Part shown: positions 1 through 6,434 of the stretch, piece after piece
Numbering within the stretch: the first letter of the stretch is position 1
Layout of the letters: the number at the start of each line of letters is the position of its first letter
NCBI GenBank assembly: GCA_900553845.1
Contig: USEW01000095.1
Coordinates: 1-7,270, forward strand
Source: an uncultured bacterium
GTDB lineage: Bacteria > Cyanobacteriota > Vampirovibrionia > Gastranaerophilales > Gastranaerophilaceae
Direction of reading: 5' to 3'
DNA length: 7,270 bases
Position numbers and translations under genes: made by a program
Notes under the pieces: model-generated
Told to the model about the DNA's origin: nothing
The model's database searches: none
The model's input: only the letters and a program-made list of their open reading frames with translations

Positions 1-1017
1 AAATTAAGTCAAAATGAAAATAACAAAGTTTTTTATGTTGGAAATAAAAAAAATTTAGAGTATGAACTTGTTAAGAAATATCCTCAAATTGAATTTTTAT
101 CAATTGATTTTGAAGGAATGCCTCGAAAAATTAGCTTAAAACTTTTCATATGGGGATTTAAACTTATATCTTCAAGTTTTAAAAGTATTTATTATATTTT
201 AAAATATAAACCTGATGCAATGCTTGGAACAGGAGGATTTATAACTTTTCCTGTTTTATTTGCAGGATATGTTTTAAATAAACCAATTATGATACATGAT
301 TGTGACACAATACCCGGACTTGTCTCGCGTGTTATAAGCAGGTTTGCCCAAAAAGTCTCGATAAATTTTGAAGAGGCAAAAAAATATTTAAAATGTAAAA
401 ATATAAAAATAAACGGCAACCCGATTAGAAACGAGTTTTTTCTTGAGAACAATATTAATAAAGATTACAATTCAGATTGTATAAATATCCTTGTTATGGG
501 CGGGTCACAGGGTGCTATGAAAATAAATGAAACAGCTATATGTGTTCTTGAAAAATTGATAAATGAAAAGTATAACATAAACGTTGTTGTTCAAACAGGT
601 GTTAAAAACTATGAAAAATCTTTAAAATTGGTAACTGATAAAAAAAATTCAAAAATTACTTTAAAACCATATTTAGATGAAATATGGAACGAATTAAGAA
701 ATGCACATTTAGTGATAGCTCGAAGCGGGTCTTTAAGTTTAAGTGAAATATGCGCAACATCAACACCTTCAATTTTAATTCCTTACCCATATGCAGCTTC
801 GAATCATCAGGAAAAAAATGCCAGGGAACTTGAAAAAACAAAATGTTCAATTTGTATTTGCGAGCGTGAATTGAATTGTGATGTGCTTAAAAAAGTTATT
901 GTTGACTTATTAAATAACCGTAAAAAGTTAATTGAAATGAGCAAAAATACATTTATATTTTCAAAACCAAATGCTTTAAATGACATTGTTAATGATTTAA
1001 CAGGTATGGTTATTTAA
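1..1017 (+). CDS. murG: MurG, UDP-GlcNAc:lipid I N-acetylglucosaminyltransferase (5' end outside window)
   Basis: MurG transfers GlcNAc from UDP-GlcNAc to lipid I on the cytoplasmic face of the membrane, giving lipid II for peptidoglycan. The frame is already open at base 1, giving 338 codons. An ATG at 118 lies inside the conserved fold, so it is not the start. About 30 residues, including the GGTGGH loop, are missing to the left. Visible family marks in order are KPDAMLGTGG (about 210-239), the acceptor-side HDCDTIPG (about 295-318), NGNPIR (412-429), the donor-domain GGSQGA (499-516), ARSGSLSLSE, which carries the ribose-contacting glutamate (about 718-747), and NHQEKNA (about 802-822). 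These follow E. coli MurG in order and spacing. One oddity is HDCD where most MurG proteins have HE-Q/S-N. The gene reads into an 88-base gap without a convincing terminator. The identification is secure; only the 5' end is unknown. Confidence 0.95.
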   Translation, partial: KLSQNENNKVFYVGNKKNLEYELVKKYPQIEFLSIDFEGMPRKISLKLFIWGFKLISSSFKSIYYILKYKPDAMLGTGGFITFPVLFAGYVLNKPIMIHDCDTIPGLVSRVISRFAQKVSINFEEAKKYLKCKNIKINGNPIRNEFFLENNINKDYNSDCINILVMGGSQGAMKINETAICVLEKLINEKYNINVVVQTGVKNYEKSLKLVTDKKNSKITLKPYLDEIWNELRNAHLVIARSGSLSLSEICATSTPSILIPYPYAASNHQEKNARELEKTKCSICICERELNCDVLKKVIVDLLNNRKKLIEMSKNTFIFSKPNALNDIVNDLTGMVI

Positions 1018-1065
1018 AATCAAATTTATTATAAAAATATTTTAATAGCTTCATTTTAAGTTTTT

Positions 1066-1074
1066 TGCTATAAT
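1066..1074 (+). promoter_or_regulatory. Extended -10 promoter of the helicase gene
   Basis: TG-C-TATAAT is a perfect -10 hexamer (1069-1074) with the TGn extension. No good -35 lies 17 bases upstream (TAGCTT), which is normal for extended -10 promoters. It sits about 30 bases before the helicase start, in the gap after murG. The helicase is therefore probably transcribed from its own promoter and not only by read-through from murG. Experimental support is absent. Confidence 0.55.
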
Positions 1075-1105
1075 AAACATATTGTAACAATAAAAAAGAG
1101 AGAAA

Positions 1106-4100
1106 ATGCTAAACGAAGCTACAAAAATAATAAATAGCGCTTTTAATCAAAGTTTTATCAAGCGTTTGAGTTTATACTTGCACGATTGCGTTCGAGAAGA
1201 AGTAAAAAGTTCGACATTTCGCAATTTAAGCCAGGATAAAGATAACAAGTGGGTATTTTTAAATGAAAAAGCAGATGATGAAACATTTTTTAAAAATTAT
1301 CCCAATAATTTAGTTTTAAACGGGCTTGATAGTCAAATAACAGAGCTTATGATTCAATCTGATATGAATCAAAAAGATAAACATTTAATTTATGGCTTTT
1401 TGTTTTTAGAAGGAAAAAATTCAAAGTCTAAAAAAAATAATGAGTTTCTTACACCCTTGCTTTATACAAGTGTCAAACTTGAAAGAAATGAAAAGGATAT
1501 CATATGTTCATTTCTTGATGACACTATATCTTTGAACACCGGTGCTTTAGCGGCATTGCTAAATAAAAATGACTCATCTTCGGATGAAGATGAAACAAAC
1601 GAACAAATGCTTTTTGGTTTACTCGATGTTGTTCCTGCCCTTCCATTGACGAAAGATTCATTGGATATATTTTTAACAACGCTTAAATCACTTATTCCTG
1701 AAATTGAACTTGAAAAAGAATTACATGAAGAAATAATTACAAATAATAATTGCTTAAAAGATGAGAAAAAAGAAATAATTATTCAAGATGAAGATGAAGA
1801 TGAAAATGAAAATGAAGATGAAACAACTGTTTTAAGTGATGAAATTTTAAATGATTACAATAATGAAACAAAGCCCAAAACAATAAAGCTAAAAAAAATA
1901 TGCTTAACATCTAAGAGTGCTTTGATTCTAACAAAACGTCCATCAATAACTGCAGGTGTTTTGCATGAATTAATGCAAATATCTGAAAAACCCAAAGGCA
2001 TTTTTCGTGAAACAGCTTTAAATTGTATAAATGAAGAATATGAAGAATCCAAAACTGATAAAAAAGTAACAAATCCCCATTATGATAACGAAATAAAAAC
2101 AGATTTTTTCCCGATTGTACCGCTTGAAATAAGCGATGCACAGGAGAAAGTTATTGAAGGTATAGAAAATAATACAATTGTTTCGGTGTTTGGACCACCT
2201 GGCAGTGGGAAATCTCAGACAATTGTCAATCTTATTTCACATTTAATTGCAAATGGAAAAACTGTTTTAATTGCTTCAAGGATGGACAAAGCAGTCGATG
2301 TTGTCTGTGAAAGACTAAATGAGCTTGAAGCACCATTTCTTGCTTTAAGAGCTGGAAGACTTAATTATCAAAAAAAATTAAGTCAGGATTTGGAAAATTT
2401 AATTTCAAATAAAGTTGACCTTGATTTTAACTGTGAAGATTATATTTTAACTCAAAATGAGGATATGAAAAAACTTCTTGATTTAATATCCGAACTTGAA
2501 AATAAATGCGAAGATATAATAAATTTTGAACATGATTGGCATAATATATATTGCCAGTTTAACGATTTAAATAATATTATTCAAAATAATTATAATTTTA
2601 TAAAATTAAATTTGATGACAAATGAAATTGTTGCAGTTGAAAAATTGATTAACGAAATTGAAATTTCTTTTGATTCAAAAAATATATTTAAATCATTTTT
2701 GTCAAAATTAAAATTTAATAAATTAAAAAAAGAACTTAGCTTAAAAAAAATTGATTTTAGCGTTATAGAACTTGAAAAAATAAAAGAAGAACTTACATTA
2801 TCAAAACTCAATGCAAAGTTAAAAGACATAGAAACATCGATATATAAACTTGGTAATATACATGTTCTTACAAACGAGATAAAAAACAACCGTAAAAAAA
2901 TTAATGTATTGGCTAAAAATATAATAAAAAATAAAAGACGAAACGCACTAAAAAGTCTTTTAGCTGACAACAATAAAATAAGACGATTAAAGGTTCATTC
3001 AAAAGCGATTATACAGAGGAAAAAGAATCTTCAAACAAGATTACTTGAAGAAGAGGATTTTAAACCTTTATTGGAAGCATTTCCTTGTTGGGGCATCACA
3101 ACATATCAAGTGTCAAATTCAATCCCTCTAAAGCCAGGATTATTTGATGTAGTAATAATTGATGAGGCTTCACAATGCGACATTGCAAGCTGTATTCCAT
3201 TGTTATACCGGGCAAAGAAAGCAGTCATTGTTGGTGATGACAAACAGCTTCCACATTTGTCGTTTCTTGAAAAAACAAAAGAGCAATCATATCTTGCAAA
3301 ATATGAAATCCCTGATAAGTATCAGCTTATGTGGCAGTTTAGAACAAATTCTATGTTTGATCTTGCTAATTATTATTCCAATATGCAAGTGCTTCTCGAT
3401 GAACATTTTAGAAGTCTGCCGCCAATTATCAATTTTTCCAATAAAGAATTTTATAACAATAACATTAAAGTTATGAAAGAAGATAACCCAAATGAAAGCC
3501 CACTTGAGTTAAATATTATTGAAAACGGGAAAATTGATTATGGCATAACACGAAATGAAATCGAAATAGAAGCTTTGATAAAAAGACTATATGAAATTAT
3601 ACTTGATGACGAACAAAATGAAAAACCAAAAACAATCGGTATAATTTCTCCTTTTCGTGCACAGGTTGATGCAATAAGAAAGTCTCTTTCAATGGTTTTG
3701 ACAAATGATATTATTGAAAGACATAAAATAGAAGTTGGTACAGCACATACATTTCAAGGCGACGAGCGAGATATTATAATAATTTCATGGGCGATAGCAC
3801 AAAATAGTTATTTTCAGAGTCTTACATTCTTGCAAAAAGCAAATCTATTTAATGTTGCAATAACACGTGCAAGGAAAAAGGTAATATCATTTATATCAAA
3901 AGACCCTAAAACCTTAACTAAAGGTCTTTTAAAAGATTATTTAGAATATATCCAAAATTATAATAGTTCAAATAACAAAGGCTTATTAAATATACCAAAT
4001 AACATTTATAAAAATAACTTTGAAAAAGAAATTGCTAAAAAGCTTATTGAAGCAGGGTATGATGTCGTTTCAAATGTAAAACTTGCTAATTTTCATTGTG

Positions 4101-4306
4101 ATTTAAAAGTTATTGATAAGAATACTGGCAAAAAAACTATTGTCGAAGTTGATGGAGTTGATGACAATAAAAAGTCTTATGTTTCGAATATGAAAAAACA
4201 GTCTATAATACAAAGATGCGGATTTAACATTATAAGGATATCCTATCGAGAATGGAAACTTAGTGAAAAAATTTGCATTGAACGCCTTATCAAGTCATTA
4301 ATATAA
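1106..4306 (+). CDS. UPF1-like SF1 helicase with C-terminal Vsr/DUF559-like nuclease domain
   Basis: This 1066-residue protein has every superfamily 1B helicase motif: Q346 in SDAQEKVI, Walker A GPPGSGKS (363-370), Walker B DEASQ (686-690), GDDKQLP (710-716), HFRS (767-770), ISPFRAQ, GTAHTFQGDERD (878-889) and NVAITRAR (916-923). DEASQ is typical of the UPF1/COG1112 group. The ~300 residues between Walker A and B are Lys/Glu/Asn-rich and probably hold a coiled-coil insertion. The N-terminal ~200 residues (including FLTPLLYTSVKLERN) resemble the front of large COG1112-type helicases. An acidic spacer lies near residues 227-242. The C-terminus (about 970-1066) matches a PD-(D/E)XK fold: FEKEIAKKL, D999, E1014-V-D1016-G and RCGFNIIRISYREW. 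An AAGAGAG ribosome site precedes ATG 1106. Likely role: ATP-driven nucleic-acid translocation coupled to cleavage, as in some antiphage helicase-Vsr proteins. The helicase is certain, the nuclease likely and the defence role inferred. No partner gene is visible. Confidence 0.92.
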   Translation: MLNEATKIINSAFNQSFIKRLSLYLHDCVREEVKSSTFRNLSQDKDNKWVFLNEKADDETFFKNYPNNLVLNGLDSQITELMIQSDMNQKDKHLIYGFLFLEGKNSKSKKNNEFLTPLLYTSVKLERNEKDIICSFLDDTISLNTGALAALLNKNDSSSDEDETNEQMLFGLLDVVPALPLTKDSLDIFLTTLKSLIPEIELEKELHEEIITNNNCLKDEKKEIIIQDEDEDENENEDETTVLSDEILNDYNNETKPKTIKLKKICLTSKSALILTKRPSITAGVLHELMQISEKPKGIFRETALNCINEEYEESKTDKKVTNPHYDNEIKTDFFPIVPLEISDAQEKVIEGIENNTIVSVFGPPGSGKSQTIVNLISHLIANGKTVLIASRMDKAVDVVCERLNELEAPFLALRAGRLNYQKKLSQDLENLISNKVDLDFNCEDYILTQNEDMKKLLDLISELENKCEDIINFEHDWHNIYCQFNDLNNIIQNNYNFIKLNLMTNEIVAVEKLINEIEISFDSKNIFKSFLSKLKFNKLKKELSLKKIDFSVIELEKIKEELTLSKLNAKLKDIETSIYKLGNIHVLTNEIKNNRKKINVLAKNIIKNKRRNALKSLLADNNKIRRLKVHSKAIIQRKKNLQTRLLEEEDFKPLLEAFPCWGITTYQVSNSIPLKPGLFDVVIIDEASQCDIASCIPLLYRAKKAVIVGDDKQLPHLSFLEKTKEQSYLAKYEIPDKYQLMWQFRTNSMFDLANYYSNMQVLLDEHFRSLPPIINFSNKEFYNNNIKVMKEDNPNESPLELNIIENGKIDYGITRNEIEIEALIKRLYEIILDDEQNEKPKTIGIISPFRAQVDAIRKSLSMVLTNDIIERHKIEVGTAHTFQGDERDIIIISWAIAQNSYFQSLTFLQKANLFNVAITRARKKVISFISKDPKTLTKGLLKDYLEYIQNYNSSNNKGLLNIPNNIYKNNFEKEIAKKLIEAGYDVVSNVKLANFHCDLKVIDKNTGKKTIVEVDGVDDNKKSYVSNMKKQSIIQRCGFNIIRISYREWKLSEKICIERLIKSLI
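1789..1823 (+). repeat. GAAGAT/GAAAAT trinucleotide-pair repeat encoding an acidic Asp/Glu tract
   Basis: Near-tandem six-base units (GAAGAT and GAAAAT) encode an alternating acidic run of Glu and Asp with two Asn inside the helicase gene, around residues 227-240. It separates the N-terminal domain from the helicase core and is probably a disordered linker. Short repeats like this can change length by slippage in six-base, frame-neutral steps. Confidence 0.6.
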
Positions 4307-4311
4307 TATAT

Positions 4312-4376
4312 ATTTGTAAACAAATGTAAATAAAGTTTATATACTTCTTAACAATATCATAACCCTTTATTTGTAA
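4312..4376. repeat. Short direct and inverted repeats in the helicase to HD-GYP spacer
   Basis: The 204-base spacer between the two genes begins with TGTAAACAAA and TGTAAATAAA in tandem (4315-4324 and 4325-4334, one mismatch). The first copy also forms a small palindrome, ATTTGT-AA-ACAAAT (4312-4325). An inverted copy of the core, CTTTATTTGTAA, lies at 4365-4376. The arrangement could be a regulator-binding region upstream of the HD-GYP gene. It has no GC-rich stem with a U-run, so I do not read it as a terminator. The rest of the spacer is plain AT-rich DNA with only a weak -10-like GATAAT (4430-4435). Confidence 0.35.
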
Positions 4377-4499
4377 TGTGTTGAACTATTATTATTAAGT
4401 TTTATTACAAAAAATATAGCAACTTTTACGATAATAGTCAATTTTTTTAATATAAAATTTTTTATATAAGGGTAAGAGGATAAATAAAAAAGACGAAAC

Positions 4500-4503
4500 G
4501 GAG
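4500..4503 (+). promoter_or_regulatory. Ribosome binding site that fixes the GTG start of the HD-GYP gene
   Basis: GGAG sits 7 bases before GTG 4511. An in-frame TAA (4508-4510) directly precedes that GTG, so translation cannot start further upstream. The next in-frame ATG (4550) lacks a comparable site. GTG is therefore the best start. Confidence 0.7.
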
Positions 4504-4510
4504 TTTATAA

Positions 4511-5329
4511 GTGGTAACAAAAGAATATAACGGAAGTAATACTCAAACAATGACAGCTGATATTCAGGTAAACAATATGATAAATTATCATATTAAATCT
4601 TCATTAAAAACAAGACCGTTTGATTTTATAAAGGAACATTTTTTTAATGAACGTGTTGAGAAATTACTTTCAAAAGTTCAATTATACGAATTTACCGATA
4701 AAAAAATAATTTTAAACTTAATTCGTGAAAATAAAAATATAACAAATATTCTTAGAAAGCATAATATAGAGCTTGAGATAAATATAAAGAATCTTGAATC
4801 TATAACAAGCGCTCATTTAAATCCTACATTGGAAATTGCATATGGAATTATGGAAGAGTTATCATCATTTTTGCGTTTTTCAGTAAGTGACAAAAAAGCT
4901 GTAATACGCGGTGCAATATTTCATGATTTTGGCAAAGTGTTAATTCCTGATAATGTTTTAAATAGTAAATGTCATTTAGATGGAAACGAAAGAAAAATTG
5001 TTGAATTGCATGCTCAGCTTGGATATGAATTATTAAAAGCAAGTAAGCAATTTGATGAAAAAACTTTAAATATAATAAAAAATCACCATAAATTTATTGA
5101 TGGCTCTGGCTATCCTGTAAATGATTCAAAAACAGATATTTTAACACAAATTATAACAGCAGCTGATATATATACAGCTTTACGTGAAAAACGTTCATAT
5201 AAAGCTTCAATAACAAGTGATAAAGCTTTGTCAATAATAAAAGACTTAGTTGAGTCAAATAAGATTTCAAAAATAGTTTATAATGCATTAAAAAAACTTA
5301 TTGAAAACAAAAAAGCAAAGCAAGTATAA
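4511..5329 (+). CDS. HD-GYP domain protein, probable cyclic di-GMP phosphodiesterase
   Basis: HD-GYP enzymes hydrolyse cyclic di-GMP to pGpG or GMP using a di- or tri-iron/metal centre. This 272-residue protein has the domain from about residue 98 to the end. It shows H102, the HD pair in FHDFGK (H138, D139; K142), H167 in HAQLGYELL, HHKFIDGSGYP (H192, H193; GYP 200-202) and the late metal-binding D219 in AADIYTALREKRSYK. All usual metal ligands that I can place by eye are present. The common HHE..DG.GYP has Lys at the Glu position. Residues 1-95 match no domain I recognise; there is no receiver, PAS or membrane segment, so the input signal is unclear. Translation starts at GTG. The gene converges on flagellin and shares its terminator region. 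A role in the switch between motile and sessile states is an inference from that position and the family. Confidence 0.9.
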   Translation: MVTKEYNGSNTQTMTADIQVNNMINYHIKSSLKTRPFDFIKEHFFNERVEKLLSKVQLYEFTDKKIILNLIRENKNITNILRKHNIELEINIKNLESITSAHLNPTLEIAYGIMEELSSFLRFSVSDKKAVIRGAIFHDFGKVLIPDNVLNSKCHLDGNERKIVELHAQLGYELLKASKQFDEKTLNIIKNHHKFIDGSGYPVNDSKTDILTQIITAADIYTALREKRSYKASITSDKALSIIKDLVESNKISKIVYNALKKLIENKKAKQV

Positions 5330-5346
5330 CTGCTTTGCTTTTTTTT
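5311..5346. terminator. Bidirectional intrinsic terminator between HD-GYP and flagellin
   Basis: A 12-bp stem pairs 5311-5322 (AAAAGCAAAGCA) with 5331-5342 (TGCTTTGCTTTT) around an 8-base loop, which includes the HD-GYP stop codon. On the plus strand it runs into eight T (5339-5346). On the minus strand the A-run at 5309-5314 gives six U. It can therefore end both converging transcripts, with the flagellin stop lying about 28 bases from the stem. Confidence 0.88.
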
Positions 5347-5369
5347 CTGTGGAGAGAATACAATTTTTA

Positions 5370-6260
5370 TTAACTTCCCAGAAGTGATATAGCTATTTGT
5401 GGTAAATTGTTAGATTGCATTAAAGAATTTGATGAAGTTTGTTGTAAAATTTGGTATTTAATCATATCAGAACTTGCTTTTGCAACATCCACATCAATAA
5501 TTGAAGACTTAGTTGCTTCAAAATTTTCATTCATAGTTGTCATATTGGCAGACGTTGATTCAAGCCTGTTTGTATATGCACCTAACATAGATCTATCAGA
5601 AGCTATTTTATCAATTGCAGCATCAAGTTTATCCAAATATTTACGAATCATATCACCGGTCCAAGTTGCACCATCCAATGCACCGCCTGAGCTTACGCCA
5701 TTACCTAAAGTAGTAATATCAAGTTTTATATCAAGACCACCAGCTGATATATGCAAGTTTGTCATAACAGGACCGATATCTACAGTGTTAGTAGCTGAAA
5801 GTGAATTTGCACCTGTTTGAATTACTAAGCTTGAAACTGAACCGTTAAGCATTGTTTTTCCTGCAAATGTTGTTGTTTCGGATGTTACATCGATATTTTC
5901 AATTCTTTGTTTAATTTCGTTCATGATAGCTTGTTTTTTATCAGCTTCATAAATATCACTTGCTGCTTGAACACATAATTCACGGATTCTAAGCAGGTCA
6001 TCAGTAGCACTTTGCATACCACCTTCTGCAATTGCAATAACGTTCACAGCATTTTCAATATTTTTAATAGCTTGGTCATTACCACGGATTTGAGCTTTTA
6101 ATGCTTCTGATATTGCAAGCCCCGCAGCATCATCTTTTGCATTGTTTACTCTTAGTCCTGTTGATAACTGTTTCATTGTGTTTTCTAAAGATTTCGTGTT
6201 CTTTGATAATGCATTTTGTGAAATTAATGACGAAACATTTGTATTTACCCGAATTGCCAT
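5370..6260 (-). CDS. fliC: Flagellin (flagellar filament protein)
   Basis: Flagellin is exported unfolded by the flagellar type III apparatus and polymerises into the filament. The 296-residue protein opens with MAIRVNTNVSSLISQNAL, the canonical D0 start. D1 marks follow: LSTGLRVNNAKDDAAGLAISE (32-52), QIRGNDQAIKNI, and LLRIREL (89-95), which corresponds to the TLR5-contact region in proteobacterial flagellins. The C-terminal D1/D0 ends ILQQTSSNSLMQSNNLPQIAISLLGS. The variable middle (about 140-205) is short, so this is a compact flagellin. The frame is open to 6320, but ATG 6258-6260 is preferred. It gives the conserved N-terminus and follows AAGGAG (6271-6276 on the plus strand), while the longer start would overlap the promoter. 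The only cysteine, C96 in IRELCVQAA, replaces the usual alanine. Transcription is from a sigma-28 promoter and stops at the shared terminator. Base composition is less AT-biased than in the neighbours, fitting high expression. Confidence 0.97.
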   Translation of the reverse strand: MAIRVNTNVSSLISQNALSKNTKSLENTMKQLSTGLRVNNAKDDAAGLAISEALKAQIRGNDQAIKNIENAVNVIAIAEGGMQSATDDLLRIRELCVQAASDIYEADKKQAIMNEIKQRIENIDVTSETTTFAGKTMLNGSVSSLVIQTGANSLSATNTVDIGPVMTNLHISAGGLDIKLDITTLGNGVSSGGALDGATWTGDMIRKYLDKLDAAIDKIASDRSMLGAYTNRLESTSANMTTMNENFEATKSSIIDVDVAKASSDMIKYQILQQTSSNSLMQSNNLPQIAISLLGS

Positions 6261-6299
6261 TTCTTTTTCTCTCCTTATTGTTTTTTCTCCACAAATAAA

Positions 6300-6326
6300 T
6301 TTTCGGCTTTTTTTTATCATACTTTA
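6300..6326 (-). promoter_or_regulatory. Sigma-28 (FliA) promoter of flagellin
   Basis: Reading the minus strand, TAAAGTAT (6326-6319) is followed after exactly 11 bases by GCCGAAAA (6307-6300). The consensus is TAAAGTTT-N11-GCCGATAA, so only one base differs in each box. Initiation would fall near 6292-6294, giving a 5' leader of about 33 bases before the flagellin ATG. It implies a FliA-type sigma factor encoded elsewhere, with flagellin as a late flagellar gene. Confidence 0.85.
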
Positions 6327-6353
6327 GTTATACTTTGTCATACTTTAGTTATA
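6317..6353. repeat. Repeated TAAAGTAT elements upstream of flagellin
   Basis: A 16-base unit (TCATACTTTAGTTATA on the plus strand) occurs identically at 6317-6332 and 6338-6353, offset by 21 bases, about two helical turns. A degenerate third unit (TACTTTGTCA, 6331-6340) lies between them. The promoter-proximal copy contains the sigma-28 -35 box. The distal copy could be a binding site for an activator or sigma factor, or a relic of local duplication. Confidence 0.75.
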
Positions 6354-6370
6354 AAAAAATATTAAAACCC

Positions 6371-6399
6371 TTGCAAATAAAGGATTTTAAATGTATTAT
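6371..6399 (+). promoter_or_regulatory. Sigma-70-type promoter of the rsmE-like gene
   Basis: TTGCAA (6371-6376) and TATTAT (6394-6399) are separated by 17 bases, giving a leader of about 30 bases before ATG 6435. It points away from the flagellin promoter, so the ~175-base region between the two genes is a divergent promoter region. Confidence 0.5.
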
Positions 6400-6434
6400 G
6401 ATATTATTTTTAAAATACATCAAATGGAGGAGAT

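Noticed and set aside
1014..1045. Intrinsic terminator after murG
   Set aside because: Only a 7-bp all-A/T pairing and an AAAATATTTT palindrome occur, with no G/C stem followed by a U-run.
2590..3476. Frames of 127 and 105 codons within the helicase gene
   Set aside because: They are shadows of the Lys/Asn-rich helicase coding sequence and have no independent support.
4427..4434. Sigma-28 promoter for the HD-GYP gene (TACGATAA)
   Set aside because: The -10 is only partly matched, and the -35 position at 11-base spacing (CAAAAAAT) is poor.
4307..4510. Cyclic di-GMP riboswitch upstream of the HD-GYP gene
   Set aside because: I could not find the conserved GEMM core or its paired stems; the region is simple AT-rich DNA.
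5407..5820. A 137-codon plus-strand frame opposite flagellin
   Set aside because: It lies wholly inside the flagellin gene on the other strand, has no ribosome site and shows no recognisable domain.
5348..6293. Invertible flagellin cassette (phase variation) bounded by 8-bp inverted repeats
   Set aside because: The repeats are too short for known Hin-type sites and no invertase is present in the window; RNA pairing is the milder explanation.
6258..6320. A longer flagellin start at 6320 adding 20 residues
   Set aside because: The added residues overlap the sigma-28 promoter and lack family similarity; ATG 6258-6260 has a ribosome site and gives the canonical N-terminus.
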